In this document: one piece after another, positions 11,501-21,262 of the stretch
How the letters are laid out: each line of letters opens with the position of its first letter
Numbering within the stretch: position 1 is the stretch's first letter
DNA from: Rutpela maculata
Lineage: Eukaryota > Arthropoda > Insecta > Coleoptera > Cerambycidae
Reading direction: 5' to 3'
Assembly: GCA_936432065.2 (NCBI GenBank)
Contig: OW386287.2
Span: forward strand, 79,363,804-79,427,803
Length of the DNA stretch: 64,000 bases
Position numbers and translations under genes: made by a program
Notes under the pieces: generated by a model
The model's database searches: none
Seen by the model: only the letters and a program-made list of their open reading frames with translations
What the model was told of the DNA's origin: nothing

Positions 11501-13885
11501 ACTATCGGTTTTCATACTTGCATCGAATACTACACGCACCTTGGTAGTGACACTCGCTTCTTTCACAACAGCGTGGTGCGGCAGATAATAATTATCTAAA
11601 TTGTTATCGTCTATATTGTTCTTAATTTTTTCCATATGACCTAATTGTTCATAGTCCCGCATAAATTTTGAGTATTCTATATATAAATTATTGTTTTTTG
11701 CTAGCTTGCGTTCTAGTGAATAAAATCGATTTATCGCTAATTGTTTTGATTGACCTAAATTGTACACATTTTCTTTTAATGGTAGTTTCACTATAAATCG
11801 TCCATCATTATCACGTTTAAAATTATCTACAAAATGTTGTTCGCAATATTCCTCTGATTTTGATTGATTTAATTTATTGTCAAATTCTTCAACTTGCCAA
11901 AATTTGACAATTTGACTCTCGAGTCGATTATTAGCTAAAGTGTCCTCTAAATTATTGTCTATAGCTAAACAATTGATAGATTGTATTTGTTTGGTGGGAG
12001 TAATATTTAAACCTCCTGCTATGACCCAACCTAATCGTGTTTTTTGTACAGTTAATTGAGAATTTTCTAATTGAAATTGTCCAACACACAATAGTTCCCA
12101 AAAAATCGTAGATCCTAGTAATAGATCGATAGGACCCGAATTGTAAAAGGTAGGATCGGCCAATTGAATATAGCTAGGAATTTTAATTGTCCGTTTGTTA
12201 AATGAAATTGTAGGCAAATTATCAGTAATTCTCTCTAGCACCAAACATGAAATTGAAGCATTGTATTTATCATTTCTTGAATATAGTTTTAAATCAATAA
12301 TTGAATTTACTCTTTTTGTTACTTGACCCACACCTACCACAGAATAGTTTGCATTTTTTAATTGTAAATTTAATTTTTCGCATAATTGTTTCGTAATAAA
12401 ATTGCTTTGTGAGCCACTATCTAATAATGCGCGGCATTGATGGAAATTTCCCCGCGTGTCCTTTACCTGGACAACTGCTGTCGACAGTAACACATGTGAA
12501 GCAGCAACATAGTTTGTTTCAGATACCGCGTGCAGTGATGCCGTCGGCGTCGCTCCGAGGTTTTGAGACGTCGAGGCTTCTTGTCTGTCATTATTGGGTA
12601 CCTGACTGTTCCTAGAAGTCGAATTCGAATGTTCGTATTTCCTTTCAATGTGCAATAAAGAATTGTGCCGTTTACCGCATTTTCGACAACCAACCGCTGT
12701 GCAGGCTTGTAGATTGTGACTTGGTTGTAAACAATTATAACATAAACGTTGCCTTTTAGTTGCATTGATTCGTTCATTAGGCGAAAGTTTTAAAAACTCT
12801 TGACATTTATATATTGTATGGTCCCTTTGGCAGAAATAGCAAGAGCAACCACTTCTGTTATCGTTTCCAGATGTGTCGATATTTGTGACATAGGCGTGCG
12901 CCTTATTTTTACCTTTATAGTTGCTATTTCCCCTTTTTTCGAATAGAGTATGATCTAATTTTTCCGCAATTTTTTCCAATGCCGCGCAACGTTGTCTCAT
13001 AAATTTATTTAAGTCTTCCATAGTAGCACGTTCCCCTTTTTTCTCAAATAACTCCCATTCCCTGCTAGTTTCCTGATCCATCTTTGCCGCAACAATATAA
13101 ATTATTAGAGAATCCCAATGTTCTACAGGTTCACCTAATACTTTCAAAGACCGTAAATGTTTTGTTACCGTGTCGAATAGCTTCCGTAATTCTACATGAG
13201 ATTGTTTTTTCACACTTGTATACTCGAAAATAGCACGAATGTGACTGTGAATTATGAGAGATTTCTCCTCAAATCGTTCGGTAAGAATTTTCCAAGCAAT
13301 TAAATAATTCTCTGATGACACTTTAATAGCTTCAATAATTTCTAATGCTTCGGGCTGCAAAGAGGATCTTAAATAATGAAATTTTTGAACATTCGACAAA
13401 TTTTTACTCTCATTAATTAATGAATTGAAGCAGTCTCTGAATTCAATCCAATCGTAATATTGACCACTAAATGAAGGCAAAGATATTGCTGGTAACTTAA
13501 CTTGACCAAGTGACTCATTAGAAGAAGGAGAAACATTATTTAAATTATTATTACCTTGATTTTCACTCTCATATACAGAAATGATATGCTTTATGTCTGC
13601 GTCTAAAGGAAAATAATTTTTCTCGAAAGTGACATATTCAGTTTCATCGGCAGAATTATCATAATTATCCCCGGCATTGGCTTTATTGATATTTTCTATT
13701 GCTAATTGTACCTCATCAAATGTATCAAGCAGTGGTTCGATTTTACTTAATCTTATTTTTAATTCTGTAATTGTTTTTGAGTCAACATTCGAAAAATCTG
13801 CGGTATCGACATATTTTCTTGCTCGTGTTAAAGCTGATTTCATTAGTCCGCGTCGAATATTTAAACTGGCTAAATCATCGGCCAT
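8600..13885 (-). CDS. gag-pol: BEL/Pao Gag-Pol polyprotein, intact
   Basis: One uninterrupted frame of 1761 codons encodes the whole replication machinery. The frame is open upstream to 13978, but the ATG at 13885 (MADDLASLN) is preferred because the upstream extension is hydrophobic and unlike Gag. Domains by residue: DUF1759 Gag region about 130-290; zinc knuckles about 345-415; retropepsin with DSGS at about 488; reverse transcriptase with FDAS at about 786 and YVDD at about 905; RNase H with FADAS at about 1080; HHCC zinc domain about 1385-1440; integrase aspartates at about 1455 (GCDFAGP) and 1524 (TDN) and glutamate at about 1576 (GGIWEAG); DUF5641-type tail to the end. All catalytic motifs are present. 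Gag and Pol share one frame, as usual in BEL/Pao. Confidence 0.96.
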   Translation of the reverse strand: MADDLASLNIRRGLMKSALTRARKYVDTADFSNVDSKTITELKIRLSKIEPLLDTFDEVQLAIENINKANAGDNYDNSADETEYVTFEKNYFPLDADIKHIISVYESENQGNNNLNNVSPSSNESLGQVKLPAISLPSFSGQYYDWIEFRDCFNSLINESKNLSNVQKFHYLRSSLQPEALEIIEAIKVSSENYLIAWKILTERFEEKSLIIHSHIRAIFEYTSVKKQSHVELRKLFDTVTKHLRSLKVLGEPVEHWDSLIIYIVAAKMDQETSREWELFEKKGERATMEDLNKFMRQRCAALEKIAEKLDHTLFEKRGNSNYKGKNKAHAYVTNIDTSGNDNRSGCSCYFCQRDHTIYKCQEFLKLSPNERINATKRQRLCYNCLQPSHNLQACTAVGCRKCGKRHNSLLHIERKYEHSNSTSRNSQVPNNDRQEASTSQNLGATPTASLHAVSETNYVAASHVLLSTAVVQVKDTRGNFHQCRALLDSGSQSNFITKQLCEKLNLQLKNANYSVVGVGQVTKRVNSIIDLKLYSRNDKYNASISCLVLERITDNLPTISFNKRTIKIPSYIQLADPTFYNSGPIDLLLGSTIFWELLCVGQFQLENSQLTVQKTRLGWVIAGGLNITPTKQIQSINCLAIDNNLEDTLANNRLESQIVKFWQVEEFDNKLNQSKSEEYCEQHFVDNFKRDNDGRFIVKLPLKENVYNLGQSKQLAINRFYSLERKLAKNNNLYIEYSKFMRDYEQLGHMEKIKNNIDDNNLDNYYLPHHAVVKEASVTTKVRVVFDASMKTDSGLSLNDIQYVGPTIQSGLYSIILRFRQYNYVMTADISKMYRMIWVEPEQRSLQRIFWRPSPSDILQCYELKTVTYGTASAPYLATRCLYQLAIDNEKTNPMASDIIKNNFYVDDLLTGSDSKQELLNLQYDISKILSSAGFELRKWLSNDEHLCNQFILNDNLESSILSIGDNEANKTLGILWNAKLDTIQYTTSNVGNNQIVTKRTILSAISQIYDPLGLLAPITIVGKLLIQKLWQAKITWDEAIPQNLHTMWMQFRSELPKLNEIKILRQVTISNHNYIELHAFADASERAYGSSIYLKSRNKSGQFVTRLLTSKSRVAPIKQISLPRLELCCALLAAQLAHKVVNSLNVKIDKFYFWSDSKITLSWLQGCPSRWKTFVANRISEIQRLTQIESWHHVSSEDNPADLLTRGLNVRDLKSSTLWWTGPDWLNQGNLMSNLDNIEYDSGGIPEQRTITSVAIKRDLEIFNRCSSIKKLQRVFAYVIRFISNLNSKINSKLSGVLELDNSLHTLIRLAQEESFPDDYQQLIKNKSLNKRSTLLNLNPFLDDKSLMRVGGRIQNSDCDYNKKHPIILPPKHYLTKLILRGEHERLLHYGPTMLLASARERCWPITGRNVCRATVRQCIQCFRARPHDSKNYLMGNLPSYRVNESVPFYNTGCDFAGPFLLRDRNTRTARGAKLIKGCVCLFICLATKAIHLEAVSELTTENFLATLKRFIGRRGKPLNMYTDNAKTFVGANTEMIKLQNFLKLHSDDIKNNLSQDLITWHFIPAYSPNFGGIWEAGVKSAKFHLKRVIGEAHLNFEQFNTVLVQIEAILNSRPLCPLTSESDQLNPLTPAHFLLGKPITALPERQYINVPENRLKRYERLQKLVQHFWARWHREYLSELQTRNKWKEVTQSHIKIGTIVLLKEKDTPPLKWHMGRITQLHPGQDGVVRVVSVIVNGHVLKRAVSRLCVFPFEIENEH

Positions 13886-14113
13886 TGTAATTGTATTGAT
13901 CCAAATTGATAAATAAACAAATTCAATGAAAATTGGAAATGGAAAATAGAAATTGAAAATATAAAGGAACGGACTCACTTTTTATATTGGCGACGCCACT
14001 GCTCTATGCTGAACTTCTCCTGGGATGACTCTGCTCACTTGCTCTCGGTCGGCACAGATTTCTTACTGTCACTTGACTTAATTTAATTGTTTCACTAATT
14101 ATTTATTATTAAA

Positions 14114-14131
14114 ATCCGCTCGACTGGACCA
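14114..14131 (-). promoter_or_regulatory. primer binding site of BEL copy B
   Basis: On the minus strand the bases following the 5' LTR begin TGGTCCAGTCGAGCGG. TGG pairs with the CCA end of a tRNA, and the site is directly adjacent to the LTR. I do not assign the tRNA. Confidence 0.7.
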
Positions 14132-14353
14132 TGTTATTTCTATGTTTGTGGACTGTATGACACTTAATTGCATTTAATTGAAAAAGTCTGTTTCCAACTA
14201 AACTATTTATTTAAATAACTTAACAAAATTGGTATATGTACAATGCAAACTGTGGTGGGTGAATGATTTCTTTTCGACACATATATATTGCATAAAGGCT
14301 AAAAGGAACTTAAAATTACTTGACAAAATAAAATAGACATTATGGCCTTAACA
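14132..14353 (-). repeat. 5' LTR of BEL copy B
   Basis: This 222-bp LTR has the same TGTTA...TAACA ends as the partner and lacks the 49-bp segment present there. It would supply the promoter for the genomic RNA. Confidence 0.93.
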
Positions 14354-14358
14354 ATGGG

Positions 14359-14983
14359 AATGACGAAAAATATAATATGCACCGCGGGTCGTACAGAGCG
14401 ATTTTTTGGTCTCGAATTCTCGACCAAAAAAAATGCACTTACCCTTGATACATAAATAACTATTACAGAGAGCACGCTTTTGCACCTCATTTGTAAAATA
14501 AATAAAAAAGCAAGAGTGTTAAAGCGGCAAACTTTTCGAGCAATTGTTTTTACAACTTTTCAACTTCAGAGAACGTGTTCCGTAGTAAAAATATAACTGC
14601 ATTCCATTGTAAGAGTTTGTTCTTTCATTTCATACACAACTCTGACGATCTCTGAATATTATTTATACACTATATCGTGATAGGATTAAGAAGGCGGTTT
14701 TGTAATAAACTTCATAAACAATTAATTCCCGGCAATCCATAGGTACATAACTTATAACAGTTTATATGTCAGGACGGTTAAGACTATAAATTATTGTATC
14801 TAGCAGATTTAGATCTGTCAACTGCAAACATGCCTGTCAATTCACAATGGATCAGCTTGTTTCTTGTTTGAATTATTATATAACTATATTGCGTACAATT
14901 GGGCTCTACTATTCACGCAATGAATTTATCTGCAATTCGGGTTTAAAGATAAGATTTGCAAAGTGAGAGGGAAATTTGCGTTT
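14359..14983. other. unassigned DNA with a short perfect hairpin
   Basis: No coding signal is visible. At 14402-14432 a 10-bp perfect stem (TTTTTTGGTC facing GACCAAAAAA) surrounds a centre that contains an EcoRI-like palindrome. Confidence 0.5.
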
Positions 14984-15093
14984 TTCTTCAAACGTCAGAA
15001 AGCATGACTTTTCCTAACTCATTTCATGACATTTAAGTTTGACTTTTTAGATGGCTGTGCGTTGCCATTAACAACGGAGGTAAAAGTACTTTT

Positions 15094-15556
15094 TTCTTCA
15101 AGCGTATTAAAATGTTTAAATTATGTCATCAAAAACAGAAGTAGAAGTAGGACATTGTTTTACTAGTAACAAAATGTTAGTACCGAACGCCACCGTAGTG
15201 GACATTGTTTTACTAGTAACATAATGTTAGTTCCGAAAGCGCCACCGCAGTGGGTATTGTTTTACTAGTAACATAATGTTAATACCGAAAGCCACCGGTG
15301 GCGCGCTATCCACTAGCCACTTGTCATATTGTGTCAACATGTAAGACTGTAGTTTGAATATTTGTACATTTATGATAAATAAATGTATTTTTGCATTTTA
15401 ATACGCTTGAAGAAAAAATAGTATATATTACACGGAGTAGAACGCCTTTTTTTGTGTTTCGCCCAGTTTGCGGCTTCGGCTTCGCCTCAGCCGCAAATCC
15501 TGGGCTCAACACAAAAAAAGAGTGCGTTCTACTCCTAGTAATATAATATACTATTT
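15094..15556 (+). mobile_element. hairpin-ended repeat, inner copy, nested in the outer one
   Basis: A 21-bp subterminal repeat starts at 15094, and its perfect inverse complement is at 15394-15414. Between them are three tandem units of about 51 bp. After the second repeat comes a large hairpin (arms about 15417-15474 and 15490-15556) with a perfect TTTGCGGC/GCCGCAAA inner stem. A nearly identical copy lies in inverse orientation at 19988-20447, differing by a 2-bp indel and a few substitutions, which shows that the unit moves as a whole. Confidence 0.65.
15150..15304 (+). repeat. three tandem units of about 51 bp inside the inner repeat
   Basis: Units start at 15150, 15200 and about 15252. 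Each contains ATTGTTTTACTAGTAACA followed by an AATGTTA-CCGAA-GCCACC segment, and they diverge slightly. The same three units occur in the inverted copy at about 20230-20390. Confidence 0.85.
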
Positions 15557-15840
15557 CTGACGCTCTGAGCGGCAGATAAAGTAATATCCATAGCAATGCG
15601 TATTTTATTTAATACGCCGGCCATGCAATATTAACACAATGCGTTTTTGGTGGTGAAATTCGGGATTTTTTAACAGTATTTTTTTATAGCTAATCGACGT
15701 TTGAAGAAAGAATAGCATGTTTTATTCGGAGTAAAAGCCACTTGTTGTGACTCATCTATAATTCCCGGACTCACTTCGTTCGTCCGGCAAAACTACAGCC
15801 TCGTCACGAAAGTATCACTTTTACTCCTAATAAAACAATA

Positions 15841-18277
15841 TACTCCCATTTTCGAAAAGATAATCGCCCACATTAAATCAAATGCTAAAGTAGTCCAGCC
15901 GAATTAGACTGCGGACTTTTTTTTGTGGAAGTTGTTTAAGAGGGCATAATAAGCAAGCACAGAAAACTACACCCCGCTACACCATGTGCGTCCCCTATTT
16001 TTAGGGGTTAAAACTTTGAAATATTACTTATGTGTCCATATCTGTTTTCCTATTGCCCGTAGGGCTCTTTACCAAGTCACACTTTTTGAAGATTCATCCC
16101 TCCTCTACATAATATATATATATTACACATTTGCTGTAGGACAAACGGTTTTGGCTGTACGAGGCCGGAAAGGTCGCGCTGTCCGAATTTGGGGGTCTTC
16201 TGAACAGGACAAACGGCTATTATTTCCAATCTACAATACTACACATACTAATGCTCTTAAGGAGGGATGATGATTTGTGAAAAAACTTTATCGAATACCG
16301 CACGGTTTTCATGATACGGGATGTTGAAATTTTGAAAACCTCTTTTTTTAAAAAAAAGTGAACCTACTTTTTTTCGCTCATTTTTCTTTCATGTATGTAC
16401 GACCCTAATATAAGAAAATTTACGTTGGTTTCATTTTAATACAATCGTTGGTTTAGGAGCTAGACAGCAAAATATGCCAAAAATGGCTATTTTGGTATTG
16501 TTGCATTAAAAAAACCAAAACCAGTATAATTCTGGTAAATGTTTTTGTTTATCCTAAAAGTCCAATTCATTGCGCATAGAAAATGTATTTTTGTATTTAA
16601 GTAGAATCAACACTTATTGTGTAATAACGATTTATGTCATGTGTTCTCCAGTCTCCTTTCTCACATTTTTTTTTGCGGCCTTATAGTTCATAGCAGGGCC
16701 AAAAGCAATGTATACCTGAACAGGGCACATATTAGGGTGTTAAAATGGATCTCCTGTTAAAATGCGATAGGACGTACCGTTTTCGAGTAAAACGCACTTG
16801 TTTGCAAGACATTATTTCAGATCACACTTTTCATCGACTGACTAGTAAATACTTACCGCTGACTACGAAAAAATAAAACTATGTGTCGCTTCTTGCTAAT
16901 GAAATCATGTAACCCTCACAGATTTAAATCATTATTTCGTAGAGATTTGTTCACTAAACAACTGGAGTCATAAAATTTTAAATTTACTTTCCTAACTTTA
17001 AATAATTTAATGTACTTGATTTTCAAACTATTTATTTTTTTCTATTACACTAATATTTATTACCTATTTATATACCTACAGAAGCTACTGCTGATACCTA
17101 CTGTCTTAAATCATTGTATTTTGCATGGGACTGCTTTATAACTTATTTTGTCTTATGTATATTACCATTCGGTTAGGTAGAACAGGGCAACCTGGACTGC
17201 GCCGAGTATAAAATAGAGACGTTTAATATTATTATTATTATTATTTATTATCAATAATTAAAAAACCAAACATAATATAATCTTCAAAACTGTTTTACTT
17301 ACTTGTAGTACAGTAAATAGGGTTTTTTGCTTTACAAAAATGGTATAAAGCTGAATTGGCAAGAAAATTTATATTTTTATACAGAGCGCTTAAAAAATTT
17401 CAAAAATATATATTTTAACTAAGAGTAAACTATCTTTATTTTTCATTTTGATTTTTAATAAAGATTCCACTTGAAATGTTGCTTATATTACCATCATATA
17501 TAAATCGTATTTTTAACAAGCTATATTTTTTATAAAATGACTTTTTATCAAAGAAATAAAAATTACAACCATTTGTGGTATAGGTAACCCTATCCGGGGA
17601 AACCCTGTATATTTATATGTTTAACTACATGACATTTTCTAGTTTTCCAGCTTCACTACATAAATATGCTCATAAATGTCAGTATTACTTACTTATTTGA
17701 AATTACATTGTTCATGTCATGTGTATTCTTTTGAAAATTATCGTTAAAGCAGTTCTAGCTACAAAAATGTACATGTAATGGGTTACAAAAATTTTACATA
17801 TTTATTATTATATTATATTTATTTATTTGTTTAAACTGCAATTAGTGCGCAAGTACAACAGACAATCTTTAGTAGTTCTGGTGATACGGATGTCTTGTCA
17901 GATAATATGGGACAGAGAATGTCATTATTTACTTTTCACTGAAATTCTGTTACTTTTTTTATTTTCAACGGCATTCTACTCCTGTATTTGATAATACACT
18001 ATTAATAAGTGATATTTTAAACGGGAATTTGTGGGAGACAATGAATTAAAATTGAAATGTGCGTACATTTTTTTCTTTGCCCATAAATTCTTATACTTAT
18101 AGAATTTACATTTATTTTGAACTCTTTTAGAACTTCACAAAAGTTCAAATTTATATAAAAATGGTACCATTTTTTAGAATAACAGCTTAATGAAACTACA
18201 ATGCAACTACCTCAGAGTCATATCTTGTGATTTTTTAAATATTTTATAAAAATCACTTAAGGTGATCCAGAGTAGTA
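15841..18277. other. unassigned AT-rich DNA
   Basis: No convincing gene. A 9-bp inverted pair (CATCCCTCC at about 16095 and GGAGGGATG at about 16261) encloses a less AT-rich stretch. At 17226-17250 there is an (ATT)n run, preceded by a GC-richer stretch, which resembles the 3' tail of a LINE, but no coding part is visible. Confidence 0.45.
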
Positions 18278-18570
18278 GTAGAGAGGCCAAGTTCAAGAAA
18301 CTAGCTAGCATAATAACGATTTTCGTAGGACCGAGAAGGTTTATACCGACAAGTGATATTGTCGTAATCAGTGTGGTCCACTGATCATCAAAATGCATGT
18401 CGCTTTCTAAAGTGGTGGAGTGAGTACCTATGACGTCATAAAGATGGCGCCTCCTGATGTTAGATTTTGTCTATTATTTCGATAACTATTCATCCGATTT
18501 AAACAAAGCAGATGTCAACTGCTAGGTATTTTAATGCTTAACAAAAAATGTTAAGCCATTTTTATTGTAA
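18278..18570 (+). repeat. left terminal inverted repeat of element 3
   Basis: Inverse complement of 20490-20789 with scattered substitutions and small indels. It weakens toward the inner edge near ACAAAAAATGTTAAGC. Confidence 0.75.
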
Positions 18571-18667
18571 ATATTAAATATAAAAATATATATTTAAAAA
18601 ACTAACTTTAAAATGGAAACATATTCTCAACACAGTAAGTTTAATGTGTAATAACACAACGTAACCG

Positions 18668-18998
18668 ACCGGCTCGGTGGCGTAGTGCTTAAGGTGTTAG
18701 GTTTGCGACCACGGAGTCCCGGGTTCGAATTCTGGCTAGGGTATGGATGTGTAGTGGCGTTTTTTACGTGTTGCCGAGACGGTAGCAGTGGGCTAGACTG
18801 CGGTTGTGTGAGAGACAACACGGTCTAGTCGCTCTCCTCTCCTGAGTTCGAGTCTCAGCTGCGGCAGATGGCAATGTCGCAGGGAATGGGTGTTGTGATG
18901 TTGTCTATGTGTGTGTCTGTCCTGGTTGAGTGGTAGAATAGCCATCGGCTAAACTCCGCCAGCACATTAAAATAAATAAGGCGATTAAAAAAAAAAAA
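18668..18998 (+). mobile_element. tRNA-derived SINE
   Basis: The head carries a pol III A box-like TGGCGTAGTGC (about 18678) and a B box GGTTCGAATTC (18722-18732) at tRNA-like spacing. The body is GC-richer than its surroundings, and the 3' end is AAATAAATAAGGCGATT followed by a poly-A run. A second copy lacking the first part of the head is at 37469-37732, and a head-only piece is at 36200-36243. SINEs have no protein and depend on LINE enzymes. Confidence 0.85.
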
Positions 18999-19317
18999 TT
19001 AATATCTGAATTTGACCAAAACTCGAGCAATAAAAAAATGGTTACATTTTTAAAGTACATTTGAAACTTTGAACTTTCCAAATTGCAAAAAAAATATCGA
19101 AATTGTGACCATTTTAAGCGAGCCGCTACCCTCTACCCGCGCCCGACTGACCGACGTCGTTTGCATTGGCCTGCCCGACCAGTCGCCTACAAGTGATAAT
19201 ACTGTACGTGTACGTGCGTGCGTGAGATAATAAGTACTTTTTAGTTTGCTTGGTATACCGCTAATTTACTTATTCAAAACTTACCTCGGCCTATTGATAA
19301 GGGTTAGAAATTAGAGG

Positions 19318-19560
19318 ATGGGCAACTACGCATCATTGCAGGAGCCTATTTCTCTTAAAAATTTGGAACTGATTTCATGTAATTGCAAGGCAGGTTGCAG
19401 GACGTCCAGTTGTAGATGTGCTGATCAGAAACAAAAATGCATGGAAGATATTGGCCCCTTTAGGTGTGCAATGCTTTAATCAGTACAATTATGAAACTCA
19501 AGAGGATGTTGATTTACTGCAATAGCAGTGGGATAGTAGTGCGACAAGAGAATACTTTAT
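19318..19560 (+). pseudogene. CXC-domain (tesmin/TSO1-like) remnant inside TIR element 3
   Basis: From an ATG at 19318 a 53-codon frame runs to a TAA at 19477. It contains the spaced cysteine pattern C-N-C-K..G-C.....C-R-C......C, typical of CXC zinc-binding domains and preceded by an LKNLELI stretch. The clearer PIN-like/CXC genes at about 44870-46152 and 59908-61135 have the same arrangement before their cysteine clusters (LLKTILCKC, STLQLIPCSC). No PIN-like part is visible, so only the C-terminal end may survive. Assignment rests on the cysteine spacing and the TIR context. Confidence 0.45.
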
Positions 19561-19658
19561 TTTATGACCATGGATAGTAACTTTTGTTCTTAACATTGTA
19601 TCTCAGTTCATTTGTTATAATTTTGTTATTATTCATCCGAATTCCATTTTTTTATATA

Positions 19659-19900
19659 CAAGGTGTCCCACTTAAAATTCCCGGCGCCATATTCTCGATA
19701 ACCAAAAGCGATATTTGAATTGTGTAAAAGATATCTACTAGAATATATAAATAACTTCAGTTTTGAGTAAAAATCGTTATTTTACACATTGAGGTATAGA
19801 TGGCGTTGTGATGCAGAAAATTTTTCGATCGCAGGAACGATGAAATGAGATGGAGAATTATATTCTAAGCGACTTTTTTAATATGAACAATTTTCGAAAA
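19659..19900. repeat. end-like sequence of a TA-type DNA transposon
   Basis: ATACAAGGTGTCCCACTTAAAA resembles the TACAGGGTGT ends of the TA-flanked elements at 32012-33416 and 46673-47939. No matching opposite end was found, so it is probably a truncated piece. Confidence 0.35.
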
Positions 19901-19987
19901 ATTACTTATATCCGAAAAAAAAAAAAAAAATTTTTATATCCGAATTTTGTCTAAATATAATTATTATATTCCGTTTTGGAAATAAAT

Positions 19988-20447
19988 AATAGTATATTAT
20001 ATTACTAGGAGTAGAACGCACTCTTTTTTTGTGTTGAGCCCAGGATTTGCGGCTGAGGCGAAGCCGAAGCCGCAAACTGGACGAAACACAAAAAAAGGCG
20101 TTCTACTCCGTGTAATATATACTATTTTTTCTTCAAGCGTATTAAAATGCAAAAATTCATTTATTTATCATAAATGTACAAATATTCAAACTAGTCTTAC
20201 ATATTGACACAATATGACAAGTGGCTAGTGGATAGCGCGCCACCGGTGGCTTTCGGTATTAACATTATGTTACTAGTAAAACAATACCCACTGCGGTGGC
20301 GCTTTCGGAACTAACATTATGTTACTAGTAAAACAATGTCCACTACGGTGGCGTTCGGTACTAACATTTTGTTACTAGTAAAACAATGTCCTACTTCTAC
20401 TTCTGTTTTTGGTGACATAATTTAAACATTTTAATACGCTTGAAGAA
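19988..20447 (-). mobile_element. hairpin-ended repeat, inverted copy
   Basis: This is the inverse complement of 15094-15556: terminal hairpin first (19988-20128), then the 21-bp repeat (20129-20149), the three tandem units, and the outer 21-bp repeat (20427-20447). It is inserted next to the right arm of TIR element 3. With its partner 4.4 kb away it forms a long inverted pair. Confidence 0.7.
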
Positions 20448-20489
20448 AAAAATAATTTGTATGAAAAACAAGTTTATGTTAAATATTTT

Positions 20490-20789
20490 TTTTGATTAAA
20501 TATTTACAACAAAAGTTGCTTAACATGTTTTGTTAGGCATTGAAATACCTAGCTACCATTTGACATATATTTTGTTTAAATCAGATAAATAGTTTTCGAA
20601 ATAATAGAGAAAATCTAACATCAGGAGGCGCCATCTTTGTGACGTCATAGGTACTCATTCCACCACTTTAGGAAGCGACAACATGCATTTTGATGAACAG
20701 CAGACCACACTGATTACGACAATACCACTTGTCGGTATAAACCTTTTCAGTCCTACGAAAATTATTTTTTTTTCATTTGGCCTCTCTAC
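20490..20789 (-). repeat. right terminal inverted repeat of element 3
   Basis: Inverse complement of 18278-18570. It ends GGCCTCTCTAC and is followed by TA. Confidence 0.75.
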
Positions 20790-20791
20790 TA

Positions 20792-21189
20792 TAGAGTAGA
20801 CAAGCACCAAAAAAGCATGAGTCAAACTAGGAACCTCATTTTTTAAATTTGTTGAAGTCAATTGAAAATAAGAATCTTATTGACTCCAGAACTGTCAGAA
20901 AATGGAACTATATAATATCTGTATCAATAAAAATAATTAAATTCTAACGATTGATCACTGTTGATATATAATGAACCTAATAAAATGTAAATGTTTTACC
21001 AGTCATTTAGAAGTTACTTACATCCACATAACTCGATCAAGTCAAGTGTAGATTGAAGTTTGTATCAATATATTTTGTTCTTCCTGTTGTATAAAACTGT
21101 GCTTTTTAAAAATAAATAACTTGTATTTCTTCTTATATTATTGTTAAAAAACATAATTTGGGGTATTCAGCAGATAACTTTCAAAGAAA
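20792..21189. other. unassigned AT-rich DNA
   Basis: I see no gene, motif or repeat in this stretch. Confidence 0.5.
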
Positions 21190-21262
21190 TCATTCGTTCC
21201 ATTCATATACCATTGATCTAAATCTCACCATGCTAGCATATGACAACTTATACACTTTTTTA

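Larger units (their letters stand above)
8166..14353 (-). mobile_element. complete BEL/Pao LTR retrotransposon, copy B
   Basis: Two LTRs, a 5-bp target duplication, a primer binding site, one long Gag-Pol frame and a purine-rich site before the 3' LTR are all present on the minus strand. Outside a 49-bp indel the LTRs differ by about one base in my comparison, which points to a recent insertion. The element is about 6.2 kb, the usual size for the group. There is no env gene. The single unbroken coding frame makes this the only LTR element in the window that could still be autonomous. Confidence 0.97.
14984..15840 (+). mobile_element. hairpin-ended repeat, outer copy (Helentron/HINE-like architecture)
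   Basis: It begins with TTCTTCAAACGTC (14984-14996). The exact inverse complement lies at 15696-15708 and is followed by a long imperfect hairpin (arms about 15718-15737 and 15818-15836, with an inner CCGGAC/GTCCGG stem). This is the layout of the related element nested inside it: left subterminal repeat, body, inverted subterminal repeat, terminal stem-loop. The same layout is known from Helentron-derived HINE/DINE elements. I see no coding sequence, and the class assignment is by architecture only. Confidence 0.55.
18278..20789. mobile_element. TIR element 3, carrying a CXC-domain remnant
   Basis: The ends GTAGAGAGGCC...GGCCTCTCTAC are each flanked by TA (18276-18277 and 20790-20791). Long inverted arms of about 300 bp (18278-18570 and 20490-20789) match over most of their length, including the stretch around GATGGCGCCTCCTGATGTTAGA. 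The interior holds a SINE, a cysteine-rich coding remnant and an inserted copy of the hairpin-ended repeat. Its size (2.5 kb), long TIRs and TA flanks parallel elements 1 (44411-46624) and 2 (59586-62399). Confidence 0.75.

Noticed and set aside
18627..18821. Minus-strand 64-codon frame
   Set aside because: It runs antisense through the tRNA-derived SINE, and the corresponding frame in the second copy at 37469 differs.
20655..20861. Small frames at 18207-18398 and 20655-20861 that look alike
   Set aside because: They are mirror images created by the inverted arms of TIR element 3.
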